Below, piece after piece: positions 35,686 through 45,222 of a stretch of 64,000 nt of DNA. The first letter of the stretch is position 1; every line of letters starts with the position of its first letter. The notes below the pieces were generated by a model. That model ran no database searches. It worked only from the letters and a program-made list of their open reading frames with translations, and had not been told where the DNA came from. The DNA is from Flavobacterium algicola (GTDB taxonomy: Bacteria > Bacteroidota > Bacteroidia > Flavobacteriales > Flavobacteriaceae), in NCBI RefSeq assembly GCF_022399565.1, contig NZ_JAJTUT010000001.1, forward strand, positions 1,229,336 through 1,293,335, in the 5' to 3' direction. A program made the position numbers and the translations under genes.

Positions 35686-37311
35686 ATGAATAGTTTCAAA
35701 CCGTTCTATATTTCTGCATTTGCTATTTTGGTGCTTAGCAGTTGTAGCACACAAAAACAAGCTTATAATTTTAGCAAATTTACACCGATAACAGCTCCAT
35801 TAAATGTTACAAAAAAGGCAGCGTTAAAAGAAAATGAACTTAAGCGATGGAGCCATCTTGACATTCAGAAGGATACCATTCCAGGAATGAGCGTTGACAG
35901 AGCGTATGCTGAATTAATAAAAAACAACAAAGGAGAAAAAGTAATTGTTGGAATAATTGACTCTGGTGGAGATATTGAGCACGAAGATTTACAATCCGTA
36001 GTTTGGACTAATGCCAAAGAGATAGCAGGAAATGGTATCGACGATGACAACAATGGATATATTGATGACATTCACGGTTGGAATTTTCTAGGTGATATTG
36101 TCAAAGAAAATTTAGAATACGAAAGAATTCTTAAAGATAAAAATCTTGCAGACGAAACAACTTATCTAGCTGCAAAAGCAGAAAATGACAAGGAAATCAA
36201 AGAAGCTTCTACAAAAAAAGGACAGTACGACCAAATGGTTGCTGTACTAAAAGATGCTGATGCAGTCATTACATCTACTCTAAAAAAAGATGATTATACA
36301 ATTGAAGAAGTAAAAGCTATTGCTACTACAGATGCAAATGTCGAGAAAGCAAAAGCAACTATTCAGCGCTTCTTTTCTTTTGGTATGCCGATAAAAAATC
36401 TAAAAGAAACTTTACAAGGTGAAATTGACAAAGCCGATGCTACATTAAGTGGTGAAAACCTTAAAAACAATTACCGTCAAGTTTTGGGTGACAACCCAAA
36501 TGATATTACCGATACAAAATATGGTAATAGCAATGTTATGGGACCAGACAAGAAGGAAACTTTGCACGGTACCCACGTTGCAGGAATTGTTGCGCAAGAA
36601 CGTAACAATAAAATTGGTGGTGATGGAGTTGCTAATAACGTAGCCATTATGACAGTACGTGCCGTTCCAGATGGAGACGAGTACGATAAAGATATTGCAT
36701 TGGCAATTCGCTATGCGGTTGACAACGGAGCTAAAGTAATCAACGGAAGTTTTGGAAAAGCATTTTCACCTCACAAGGAATGGGTTTTTGAGGCTATTAA
36801 ATATGCCGAAAGTAAAGATGTTTTAATTGTACATGCTGCCGGAAATTCTTCAAAAAATATTGATTTATTTGATAATTTTCCAAATGATTCTGAAGACAAA
36901 AAAACAGAGATTGCTGATAACTTAATTACAATCGGTGCTTTAAATTTTGAGTACGGTAATAAAGTTGTTGCCACTTTCTCAAACTTCGGAAAATTAAATG
37001 TTGATGTATTTGCACCTGGTGTAAAAATTTATGCAACAACTCCAGATAACAGTTACCGCTATTTACAAGGAACATCAATGGCTTCACCAAACGTTGCTGG
37101 TGTTGCGGCTTTGATTCGTTCTTATTTCCCAAAACTTACAGCTTCACAAGTAAAACATATTTTAATGGATTCTGGTGTTGCAATCACCACAGATGTAATT
37201 GTGGGAGGAAATGCTAATGACGTTCGACCGTTTGCAGAACTATCGCAATCTGGTAAGATGGTTAATGCTTACAATGCCTTATTGATGGCGAGTAAATTAT
37301 CAAAAAAATAG
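35686..37311 (+). CDS. S8 (subtilisin-like) lipoprotein peptidase with large insert
   Basis: 541 residues with a lipoprotein signal (LSSC, Cys20). The catalytic triad is complete: Asp92 in VGIIDSGGDIEHEDL, His294 in HGTHVAGI and Ser464 in GTSMASPNVAG, with the oxyanion Asn in AAGN. Between Asp and His are 202 residues, against about 32 in subtilisin. The insert is Lys/Glu/Ala-rich and helical (for example EVKAIATTDANVEKAKATIQ), likely an alpha-helical subdomain. Such enzymes are surface- or periplasm-exposed in Flavobacteria; substrate unknown. A good terminator follows. Confidence 0.93.
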   Translation: MNSFKPFYISAFAILVLSSCSTQKQAYNFSKFTPITAPLNVTKKAALKENELKRWSHLDIQKDTIPGMSVDRAYAELIKNNKGEKVIVGIIDSGGDIEHEDLQSVVWTNAKEIAGNGIDDDNNGYIDDIHGWNFLGDIVKENLEYERILKDKNLADETTYLAAKAENDKEIKEASTKKGQYDQMVAVLKDADAVITSTLKKDDYTIEEVKAIATTDANVEKAKATIQRFFSFGMPIKNLKETLQGEIDKADATLSGENLKNNYRQVLGDNPNDITDTKYGNSNVMGPDKKETLHGTHVAGIVAQERNNKIGGDGVANNVAIMTVRAVPDGDEYDKDIALAIRYAVDNGAKVINGSFGKAFSPHKEWVFEAIKYAESKDVLIVHAAGNSSKNIDLFDNFPNDSEDKKTEIADNLITIGALNFEYGNKVVATFSNFGKLNVDVFAPGVKIYATTPDNSYRYLQGTSMASPNVAGVAALIRSYFPKLTASQVKHILMDSGVAITTDVIVGGNANDVRPFAELSQSGKMVNAYNALLMASKLSKK

Positions 37312-37325
37312 TGTAATTATAATTC

Positions 37326-37359
37326 AAAAAAAGGAAGGGCTACTGTTCTTCCTTTTTTT
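37326..37359 (+). terminator. Rho-independent terminator of the S8 peptidase gene
   Basis: Stem of 12 bp, AAAAAAAGGAAG / CTTCCTTTTTTT (37326-37337 with 37348-37359), 10-nt loop. It lies 14 nt beyond the stop. Confidence 0.88.
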
Positions 37360-37373
37360 ATTTAAAACAATAA

Positions 37374-39239
37374 ATGATGACTAGAAAATTATATCTGTTT
37401 GCTTTTGCAGCAATTTCGATGAGCTCATTTGCTCAGAACAATCCCTATTGGCAACAAAAGGTAGACTACAAAATGAATGTTACAATGGATGTTGAGAAAT
37501 TTCAATACCAAGGAAACCAAGAATTAGTCTATACTAACAACTCATCAGATACATTAAAAAAAGTGTACTACCATTTGTTTAATAACGCCTTTCAACCTGG
37601 TAGTGAGATGGATTCCCGCTTGCATACCATTAAGGACCCAGATGTTAGAATGACTGGGAAAGCTAAAAACGGAAAAGAGAACCGCATCAAAAATTTGAAA
37701 CCAGACGAAATAGGTTATCTCAATATCACCAACTTCAAGCAAGATGGCGCTGTTGCTAAAACCAAAGTTACCGGTACGATATTAGAAGTGTTTTTAGCAA
37801 AGCCAATCTTACCCAATACAGCAACGACTTTTACCTTAAATTTTGACGGACAAGTTCCGGTACAAATTCGCCGTTCAGGACGCAATAATTCTGAGGGAGT
37901 AGCATTGTCTATGTCACAATGGTACCCAAAAATGGCAGAATTTGATTTTGAAGGATGGCATGCCGATCCTTACATCGCTAGAGAATTTCACGGTGTTTGG
38001 GGTGATTTTGATGTAAAAATCACTATCGACAAAGCGTATACAATTGGTGGATCTGGTTATCTACAAAACGCGAATGAAATAGGTCATGGTTACCAAGATA
38101 AAGATACTCAAGTTAACTACCCTAGAAGAACTAAAAATTTGACATGGCATTTTGTTGCGCCTATGGTGCACGATTTTGCTTGGGCAGCTGATACTAATTA
38201 TGCACATGATGTCGTGAAAGGTCCAAATGATGTTGACTTACATTTTCTTTACAAAAATGAAGCAAGCACCAAAGACAAATGGAAACAAGTAGAGCCAATG
38301 ATGGTCAAAGTTATGGAGCAATACAACCGTAAGGTTGGGGATTACCCATACAAACAATATTCTTTTATACAAGGTGGAGATGGCGGAATGGAGTATGCAA
38401 TGTGTACGCTAATGTTGGGTAACGGAACAGTAGAGGGAATTTATGGTACTGCAACACACGAATTGGGACATTCTTGGTTCCAGCATATTTTAGCATCAAA
38501 TGAATCCAAACACCCTTGGATGGATGAAGGTTTTACAACTTACATCGAAGACTGGGTCATAAATGAATTAGGAGCAAAAAAAGAAGTTAATCCTTTTGCA
38601 GGAAATTACAAAACCTATTACTACTTGGTTAATTCCGGAAAAGAGCAACCTCAAACAACACATGGAGATCGTTATGACGAAAATCGTTCGTACAGTATTG
38701 CTTCCTATGTAAAGGGTAGTATCTACTTATCGCAATTGGCATATTTAATTGGACAGGAAAACCTAGATAAAACCTTGCTGAAATATTACCAAGATTTTAA
38801 ATTCAAACACCCTACTCCAAATGACATTACAAGAACTGCAGAACGTGTTTCTGGAGCAGAATTAGACTGGTATTTGACAGATTGGACACAAACCGTGAAC
38901 ACTATTGATTACGGAATCACAGCTGTATCTGAGAAAGACAATGCAACCCTAGTTCAGCTTGAGCGTATTGGTAGAATGCCAATGCCAATGGATATTATGG
39001 TCGAATATACAGACGGTACGCAAGAAAGTTTTTATGTTCCTCTTCGAATGATGTATTTCGAAAAAGAAAATCCTACTCCAGAAATTAAAAGAACGGTATT
39101 GAAAGATTGGCCTTGGGCAGCTTCCAATTATGAATTTACCATTCCAAAAAGTAAAGCGAGCATCAAAAAAATTACGCTTGATCCAAGTGGTTTAATGGCA
39201 GATGTGAAACAAGAAAACAATAAATACGAAGTGAAGTAG
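37374..39239 (+). CDS. M1 family zinc metallopeptidase, secreted
   Basis: 621 residues with a signal peptide (ending SSFAQ). The M1 zinc site is visible: THELGHSWFQ (HExxH near residues 362-366) and, 19 residues on, the Glu of WMDEGFTTY. The substrate-binding GGMEY appears as GDGGMEYA. The N-terminal beta domain starts with KVDYKMNVTMDVEKFQYQG. It probably removes amino acids from peptides in the periplasm or outside. An alternative start is the second Met (37377). Confidence 0.95.
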   Translation: MMTRKLYLFAFAAISMSSFAQNNPYWQQKVDYKMNVTMDVEKFQYQGNQELVYTNNSSDTLKKVYYHLFNNAFQPGSEMDSRLHTIKDPDVRMTGKAKNGKENRIKNLKPDEIGYLNITNFKQDGAVAKTKVTGTILEVFLAKPILPNTATTFTLNFDGQVPVQIRRSGRNNSEGVALSMSQWYPKMAEFDFEGWHADPYIAREFHGVWGDFDVKITIDKAYTIGGSGYLQNANEIGHGYQDKDTQVNYPRRTKNLTWHFVAPMVHDFAWAADTNYAHDVVKGPNDVDLHFLYKNEASTKDKWKQVEPMMVKVMEQYNRKVGDYPYKQYSFIQGGDGGMEYAMCTLMLGNGTVEGIYGTATHELGHSWFQHILASNESKHPWMDEGFTTYIEDWVINELGAKKEVNPFAGNYKTYYYLVNSGKEQPQTTHGDRYDENRSYSIASYVKGSIYLSQLAYLIGQENLDKTLLKYYQDFKFKHPTPNDITRTAERVSGAELDWYLTDWTQTVNTIDYGITAVSEKDNATLVQLERIGRMPMPMDIMVEYTDGTQESFYVPLRMMYFEKENPTPEIKRTVLKDWPWAASNYEFTIPKSKASIKKITLDPSGLMADVKQENNKYEVK

Positions 39240-39275
39240 TAACGTACAATCTCGTATTTAAAATAGATCTTCAAG

Positions 39276-39336
39276 AAACCGTTAGTTTATCTGTGCCGTA
39301 ACCATATTGCGATCCACTTTTAAACTAGCGGTTTTT
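39276..39336 (+). terminator. Terminator of the M1 peptidase gene
   Basis: A 14-bp stem (39276-39289 with 39321-39334, one T-G wobble) with a 31-nt loop and a T-run to 39336. It lies 37 nt after the stop. The long loop makes it less certain than the other terminators. Confidence 0.6.
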
Positions 39337-39366
39337 TGATTATTAGCATTTATTGAATTAGTTTTG
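39336..39366 (+). promoter_or_regulatory. Promoter of the FAD oxidoreductase gene
   Basis: TTG (39336-39338), 20 nt, TAGTTTTG (39359-39366), 18 nt before the start at 39384. The TTG touches the T-run of the preceding terminator. Confidence 0.6.
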
Positions 39367-39383
39367 AAAAAAAATCAAAAAGA

Positions 39384-40526
39384 ATGAAATCATTTGATGT
39401 CGCCATTATTGGCAGTGGTCCCGCAGGCGCTTCGGCAGCCTTTGAGTTGTCAAAATCTGGAATTTCGACTGTAATAATCGAAAAAGAAACTTTGCCGAGG
39501 TATAAAACTTGTGGTGGTGGCTTCGTTTTCAGAGGACGAAAAAACATGCCTTTCGACATTTCATCCGTGGTAGAAAAAGAATTTCATTCAATAGATACTT
39601 ACTTTTCAAAAAAACAACCTCATCTTACTACGACCCGAGATACTCCCATCATCACGATGGTAATGCGAGATGCTTTTGACAATTTAATTGTCGAAAAAGC
39701 AAAAGAAAACGGTGTGACTTTATTGCAAAATCATAAAGTACTAGACATCACATTTGGTGCTATATCGACGTTACATACGACAGAAGGTGATATAGAAGCC
39801 AAATTTATAATTGCGGCAGACGGCGCTTTGAGTCCGATTGCAAAAATAGCAGGTTGGGAAGAAACCCGACTAATCATCCCAGCATTGGAATATGAAGTCG
39901 AAGTTCCTGCAGCCGATTTTGAGCGTCTTTCAAAAAATGTTCGATTTGACATTGATGCAATTCCGTATGGATATGGCTGGTGCTTTCCCAAAAAGAATCA
40001 CCTTTCTATTGGCGTTGCAGTAATGATAAAAACCAATTCAAAAATTAACCTCAAAGAATATTACGCTACTTATTTAAAAACGTTGGGCATTACTGAAATT
40101 GTAAGTGAGGCAGCACATGGTTTTGTAATACCAGTAGCACCAAGAACAGACAATTTTGTTCGAAAAAATGTTTTATTGGTAGGAGATGCGGCAGGACTTG
40201 CAGATCCTTTGGTAGCAGAAGGAATTTCAAATGCTATTTTGAGTGGTGTATTAGCGGCACAAGCAATTATCGAAGCCAAGCTAGATTCTGAGAAAGTAGC
40301 TGAACTATACACTCAAAAGTTAGAGTCAACGATCTTGCCTGAGATTAGAACAGGTGCAAAATTATCGCACTATTTTTACAATCAGAAAACATTTAGAGAC
40401 CTTGTCTTAAAGAAATACGGTCAAAAAGTAGGCGAAGCAATGACCGATCTTTTTATGGGAGAAAGAACCTATCCTGCCGATTATAAAACTACCATTAGCC
40501 GCAAAATTAAGGAAGCAATCTTTTAA
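39384..40526 (+). CDS. Geranylgeranyl-reductase-family FAD oxidoreductase
   Basis: 380 residues. FAD-binding motifs are VAIIGSGPAGASAAFELSKS near the start and VLLVGDAAGLADPLVAEGIS (FAD phosphate loop) near residue 266. The Cys-containing YKTCGGGFVFRGR follows the first motif. This is the pattern of the geranylgeranyl reductase family, which reduces isoprenoid chains of lipids or quinones, but many members act on other substrates. It has its own promoter. The downstream lipoprotein gene follows after about 58 nt with a separate -7 element. Confidence 0.9.
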   Translation: MKSFDVAIIGSGPAGASAAFELSKSGISTVIIEKETLPRYKTCGGGFVFRGRKNMPFDISSVVEKEFHSIDTYFSKKQPHLTTTRDTPIITMVMRDAFDNLIVEKAKENGVTLLQNHKVLDITFGAISTLHTTEGDIEAKFIIAADGALSPIAKIAGWEETRLIIPALEYEVEVPAADFERLSKNVRFDIDAIPYGYGWCFPKKNHLSIGVAVMIKTNSKINLKEYYATYLKTLGITEIVSEAAHGFVIPVAPRTDNFVRKNVLLVGDAAGLADPLVAEGISNAILSGVLAAQAIIEAKLDSEKVAELYTQKLESTILPEIRTGAKLSHYFYNQKTFRDLVLKKYGQKVGEAMTDLFMGERTYPADYKTTISRKIKEAIF

Positions 40527-40556
40527 TTATTCGTTCTTTAACTTCAATTAAGTTTG

Positions 40557-40564
40557 TAACTTTG
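40557..40564 (+). promoter_or_regulatory. -7 element before the lipoprotein-mfd operon
   Basis: TAACTTTG, 21 nt before the start at 40585. A TTC rather than TTG lies near the expected upstream distance. Confidence 0.45.
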
Positions 40565-40584
40565 TGCTTCTTTTTAAACCTATT

Positions 40585-41181
40585 ATGAAAAATATTCTGT
40601 CTTGTTTACTTTGTATCGTTGTCTTATTATTTTCTTGTAAAGATGATAATCAAAAGCGAATTGCCGAAAATAAAAAAGAAGCAGCTAGGCAAGAAATTAT
40701 TTTTTCGGAGATTAAAAAAGGATGGGTATTTTATGATACCCCAATTAATGAAACGGCTGAAGGAACGGTAAAGACTTGGAATGAATTTCGTCTTTTTTTA
40801 GCTGAGCTAGCCAAGAAGCCAAAAGGTACAATGGAAGGTTATCAACAAAAGTCTGCTGCAATAAGTAAAGTAGCCTTGGACTTGAATAAAAATATTCCTC
40901 TTGCTTTTGACAAACCTCAAATAAAAAGTCGAATCGCAGTAGTGATTACCAAAGTGAGCATGATGGATTTGTATATTCATTTAGACAATATCCCGAGCAA
41001 AAAAGTCGTTGTTTTAATCAGCGAAATCAATAGAGAATTGGCAACCCTTCAAAGAGAAATGGACAAAACCGTTGAGAAAAGCAAAATTCCTCAAGAACAA
41101 GGTGAAGCCGATTTGAAGAAAATGTTAGATCAATCGAGAGCAATACCAAATACAAATCCTGAAGTAATTACCATTGAGTAA
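40585..41181 (+). CDS. Putative lipoprotein upstream of mfd
   Basis: 198 residues from MKNILSC; a non-ATG upstream extension to 40564 would overlap the promoter element. The lipobox is FSCK (Cys at about residue 18). The mature part is helical and Lys/Glu-rich, with repeated heptad-like segments (for example ELATLQREMDKTVEKSKI). No family recognised. Its last codons overlap the start of mfd, so the two are co-translated, but no functional link is known. Confidence 0.75.
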   Translation: MKNILSCLLCIVVLLFSCKDDNQKRIAENKKEAARQEIIFSEIKKGWVFYDTPINETAEGTVKTWNEFRLFLAELAKKPKGTMEGYQQKSAAISKVALDLNKNIPLAFDKPQIKSRIAVVITKVSMMDLYIHLDNIPSKKVVVLISEINRELATLQREMDKTVEKSKIPQEQGEADLKKMLDQSRAIPNTNPEVITIE

Positions 41182-44100
41182 ATCAGCACTATATAAAACG
41201 TATGATAATTTGCCCAAAATGGTGCAAATTGTCAAATTGTTACAAGAGAAAAAAGAACTAAAAATGCACCTTCATGGGTTGCTCGGTTCTGCAATTTCTT
41301 TTACCCTTCAATCTTTATTCAAAAAAACCGATCTTCCTTTTTTATTAGTTTTAGATAATAAAGAAGAAGCTGCCTATTTTCTTAATGATCTGGAGCAAAT
41401 GGTAGGCGAGCCCGACGTTTTATTTTATCCAGCATCCTACCGCCGTCCTTACCAAGTAGACGAAACGGACAATGCTAATGTGCTTTTAAGGGCCGAAGTA
41501 TTGAACCGTATCAACTCGCGTAAAAAGCCCGCAATTATTGTTAGTTATCCTGAAGCTTTGTTCGAAAAAGTGGTGACACGTCAAGATTTAGACAAAAACA
41601 CTTTAAAAGTAAGCGTTGGCGATAAAATTTCGATTGATTTTATTAATGAGGTTTTATTCGAATATGAATTCAAACGAGTGGATTTTATCACCGAGCCTGG
41701 AGAGTTTTCTGTGCGTGGAGGTATCGTCGACGTTTTTTCGTTTTCGAATGACAATCCGTATCGAATTGAGTTTTTTGGTAATGAAGTCGATAGCATGCGT
41801 ACTTTTGATGTTGCGACCCAGCTTTCGATAGAAAAGAAAACCAAAATAACTATTATCCCTAATGTTGAAAATAAGGTTTTTCAAGAAAACAGAGAATCAT
41901 TTCTAGATTATATTTCAGAGAAAACCGTTTTGATACTACAAAACACGGATGGATTTTTATCACAAATAGATAAGCAATTTGCCAAAGCCGAAGAAGCTTT
42001 CGAAAAACTATCTAAAGAAATTAAAAGAGCGACTCCGGAGCAATTGTTCTTGAACCAACCTGAATTTATCAAGCGTGCCTTGGATTTTTCGATAGTAGAA
42101 CTGGCTTCAAAACCTGTATTTAAGGCATCAGAGAAATTTGAATTTCACATACAACCTCAACCTTCGTTCAACAAACAGTTTGATTTGTTACTGAATAATT
42201 TGAGTGAAAATCATTTTAATGGCTTGACCAATTATTTGTTTTGCTCAAATGACGCTCAGGCGAAACGTTTTCATGATATCTTCGAAACTTTGGATGAAAC
42301 CAATTCGGAAAACATTCGAAAACAATACAATACCGTGGTGCTACCTTTGTACCAAGGATTTATCGATACCGAGAATCAGATTGCTTGCTATACCGATCAC
42401 CAGATTTTTGAGCGTTACCATAAATTCAATTTAAAAAGCGGTTACTCGAAAAAACAAAACATTACCCTAAAAGAACTTACAGCCTTATCTGTGGGCGATT
42501 ATGTGACCCATATCGATCACGGAATTGGGAAATTTGGTGGTTTGCAAAAAATACAAGTCGAAGGTAAGACGCAAGAAGCGATCAAGCTCGTGTATGCAGA
42601 TAATGATATCGTATATGTGAGTATCCACTCGCTACATAAGATTTCAAAATACAGCGGTAAAGACGGAACACCGCCAAAGATTTATAAATTAGGTTCGAAT
42701 ACTTGGAAGGTTTTAAAACAAAAAACCAAGGCAAGAGTCAAACACGTGGCCTTCAATTTGATTCAGTTATACGCCAAAAGACGTTTGGACAAAGGGTTTG
42801 CTTTTGCCCCAGACAGTTATTTGCAAAATGAATTAGAAAGTTCCTTTATCTACGAAGATACTCCTGATCAATACAAATCGACTCAAGAAGTCAAAGCCGA
42901 TATGGAAAGCGACCGCCCCATGGACCGTCTGGTTTGTGGGGATGTAGGTTTTGGTAAAACAGAGGTTGCCATACGTGCCGCCTTCAAAGCAGTGGACAAT
43001 AGCAAGCAAGTAGCCATTTTGGTTCCTACCACTATTTTGGCCTACCAACATTACCGAACGTTTACCGAACGTTTAAAAGACATGCCTGTAAATGTGGGCT
43101 ATCTTAACCGTTTTAGAACTGCCAAGCAAAAAGCAGAAACACTAAAACAATTGGCCGAAGGAAAACTAGATATCGTTATTGGTACTCATCAATTGGTAAA
43201 CAAAAATGTAGTTTTTAAAGATTTAGGATTACTAATTGTTGATGAAGAGCAAAAGTTTGGAGTCAATGTCAAAGACAAACTCAAAACTTTGGCAGCAAAT
43301 ATAGATACCTTGACCTTGACGGCAACACCCATCCCGAGAACGTTGCAATTCTCGTTAATGGCGGCAAGAGATTTATCTGTAATTACAACCCCTCCACCCA
43401 ACCGCTACCCTATTGACACCAATGTTGTAAGTTTTAGCGAAGATATCATCCGCGATGCGATTTCGTATGAGATTCAGCGTAACGGACAAGTTTATTTTAT
43501 CAACAACAGAATCGAAAATATTCAGGAAATCGCGGGTATGATTCAGCGATTGGTTCCCAATGCTAAAGTCGGAATCGGTCACGGACAACTAGATGGAAAA
43601 AAACTAGAAGAACTGATGTTGGCTTTTATGAACGGAGAATTTGATGTTCTAGTAGCCACTACCATTATCGAAAGTGGCTTGGATGTACCCAATGCGAATA
43701 CCATCTTTATCAACAACGCAAATAATTTCGGTTTGTCCGACTTACACCAAATGCGAGGCCGAGTGGGTCGAAGCAATAAAAAAGCTTTTTGTTACTTCAT
43801 CTGCCCACCCTACTCTGCTATGACCGATGATGCACGTAAACGTATTCAAGCATTAGAGCAGTTTAATGAACTCGGAAGCGGATTTAACATTGCGATGAAG
43901 GATTTGGAAATTCGCGGCGCTGGTGACTTGCTAGGTGGTGAACAAAGCGGATTTATCAATGAAATCGGATTTGATACCTACCAAAAAATCCTTAATGAAG
44001 CGATTGATGAATTGAAGGATAATGAATTTAAAGAATTGTATCCAGAAAGCAATGATATCGAAACCAAAGAATATGTAAAAGACCTTCAAATAGATACCGA

Positions 44101-44548
44101 TTTTGAACTTTTATTCTCAGATGAATATATCAACAATATCTCGGAGCGTCTGAGCCTTTACAACGAACTGGGCGCTATCAAAAGTGAAGAAGCGCTAGAG
44201 GTTTTCCAGAAAAAACTTATTGACCGTTTTGGCCCTATGCCACCGCGTGCGATTGCCTTGATGAATAGCATCCGCATTAAATGGATTGCTACTCAAATAG
44301 GAATCGAAAAATTGGTTATGAAGAAAGGTAAAATGATTTGCTATTTCGTCTCTGATCAGCAATCAGATTATTACCAATCCAACCGTTTTCGCAATGTGTT
44401 GACTTTTGTACAAAAACACAGCAACCTCTGTAAAATGAAGGAAAAACAAACTCCAAGCGGATTGCGTTTACTCTTAACTTTTGAGGAAGTCAAACAAACT
44501 AGACGAGCTTTGGAATTAATGCAAATGCTGGGTGGAATAGAAGCTTAA
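41174..44548 (+). CDS. mfd: Transcription-repair coupling factor Mfd
   Basis: Mfd removes stalled RNA polymerase at DNA lesions and recruits UvrA. The 1124-residue protein has the UvrB-homology region (about 20-350), the RNA-polymerase-interacting CarD-like domain (SVGDYVTHIDHGIGKFGGLQ, about 437), helicase motifs GDVGFGKTEVA, IVDEEQKFG, LTATPIPRTLQ and RMRGRVGRS-type MRGRVGRSNK, and a C-terminal TRCF domain. The frame has a stop just upstream (41165), so the only start giving the typical N-terminus SKSALYKTYDNLPKM is the TTG at 41174, overlapping the previous stop codon; the next ATG is at 41219. Confidence 0.97.
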   Translation: MSKSALYKTYDNLPKMVQIVKLLQEKKELKMHLHGLLGSAISFTLQSLFKKTDLPFLLVLDNKEEAAYFLNDLEQMVGEPDVLFYPASYRRPYQVDETDNANVLLRAEVLNRINSRKKPAIIVSYPEALFEKVVTRQDLDKNTLKVSVGDKISIDFINEVLFEYEFKRVDFITEPGEFSVRGGIVDVFSFSNDNPYRIEFFGNEVDSMRTFDVATQLSIEKKTKITIIPNVENKVFQENRESFLDYISEKTVLILQNTDGFLSQIDKQFAKAEEAFEKLSKEIKRATPEQLFLNQPEFIKRALDFSIVELASKPVFKASEKFEFHIQPQPSFNKQFDLLLNNLSENHFNGLTNYLFCSNDAQAKRFHDIFETLDETNSENIRKQYNTVVLPLYQGFIDTENQIACYTDHQIFERYHKFNLKSGYSKKQNITLKELTALSVGDYVTHIDHGIGKFGGLQKIQVEGKTQEAIKLVYADNDIVYVSIHSLHKISKYSGKDGTPPKIYKLGSNTWKVLKQKTKARVKHVAFNLIQLYAKRRLDKGFAFAPDSYLQNELESSFIYEDTPDQYKSTQEVKADMESDRPMDRLVCGDVGFGKTEVAIRAAFKAVDNSKQVAILVPTTILAYQHYRTFTERLKDMPVNVGYLNRFRTAKQKAETLKQLAEGKLDIVIGTHQLVNKNVVFKDLGLLIVDEEQKFGVNVKDKLKTLAANIDTLTLTATPIPRTLQFSLMAARDLSVITTPPPNRYPIDTNVVSFSEDIIRDAISYEIQRNGQVYFINNRIENIQEIAGMIQRLVPNAKVGIGHGQLDGKKLEELMLAFMNGEFDVLVATTIIESGLDVPNANTIFINNANNFGLSDLHQMRGRVGRSNKKAFCYFICPPYSAMTDDARKRIQALEQFNELGSGFNIAMKDLEIRGAGDLLGGEQSGFINEIGFDTYQKILNEAIDELKDNEFKELYPESNDIETKEYVKDLQIDTDFELLFSDEYINNISERLSLYNELGAIKSEEALEVFQKKLIDRFGPMPPRAIALMNSIRIKWIATQIGIEKLVMKKGKMICYFVSDQQSDYYQSNRFRNVLTFVQKHSNLCKMKEKQTPSGLRLLLTFEEVKQTRRALELMQMLGGIEA

Positions 44549-44695
44549 TTTCTTTTTTAAGTAGCAAAATGATTGGTGTTTTATTAGGAACATTGGTACT
44601 CCATCCAGATTCTTCGAAACGTTACAATCCTATGGCGGGATAATTACTACCGCCACAAGGATTTCCACCCCAACTCTTATGAGTATTTGGGTTAT
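44549..44695. other. Gene-free stretch after mfd
   Basis: About 150 bp leading into the direct repeats. It holds a short hairpin TGGCGG / CCGCCA (44633-44638 with 44650-44655). No gene is visible. Confidence 0.5.
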
Positions 44696-44765
44696 GCGTC
44701 CCTCGCAAAGTAATCGCCTCATCTGAGATTCCTTCGGAATGACAAACTTTATGGATAATTGTTGA
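44696..44765 (+). repeat. Direct repeat copy 1
   Basis: Begins GCGTCCCTCGCAAAG and contains ATTCCTTCGGAAT, a 5-bp hairpin with a TTC loop. Bases 44726-44765 are identical to 44876-44915 in copy 2 (40 nt), exactly 150 bp apart. Confidence 0.9.
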
Positions 44766-44833
44766 GATAATCATAAAGTAAATTTTTTATATTAAGCCTG
44801 TTGATCCTTACTCAGAAAATCATACACAATTTT

Positions 44834-44915
44834 GTCTCGCTGAAAGCGTCCCACGCAAAATAAGTACCTCATCAAAGATTCCTTCGGAATGACAAACTTT
44901 ATGGATAATTGTTGA
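44834..44915 (+). repeat. Direct repeat copy 2
   Basis: The longest form, starting GTCTCGCTGAAAGCGTCCCA. It carries the same TTCCTTCGGAATGACAAA core as copies 1 and 3. Confidence 0.9.
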
Positions 44916-44980
44916 TTCTACAGATTAAAATTTCAACAGTATAAAATTGGCGCTAACTAGAAATAATTCACCCAATTTTT

Positions 44981-45062
44981 GTCTCGCTGAAAGCATCCCA
45001 CGTAAAGTGCTCACTTCATCTGAGGTTCCTTCGGAATGACAAACTGTATGTATAATTATTGA
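44981..45062 (+). repeat. Direct repeat copy 3
   Basis: Starts GTCTCGCTGAAAGCATCCCA, 147 bp after copy 2, and has diverged at several positions (for example GGTTCCTTCGG and AACTGTATGTATAATTATTGA). The core hairpin is kept. It ends 160 bp before the BLUF gene. Confidence 0.9.
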
Positions 45063-45222
45063 GAAAATCATCAGTTTTCAATTGGAGAAAGAAATATAAA
45101 TTAATATCCTAAAATCTGAATTTGTACAGTTTTGTCAAAGTTAAATTTTTATCAACAAAAATATTACTATTGTTTTTTACATAATTATGCCTAAATTGCA
45201 ACTTCCACAAAATTTATAATAC

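Noticed and set aside
44696..45062. CRISPR array
   Set aside because: Only three copies, 70-82 nt long, with diverged sequence and about 65-70 nt between; no cas genes in the window.
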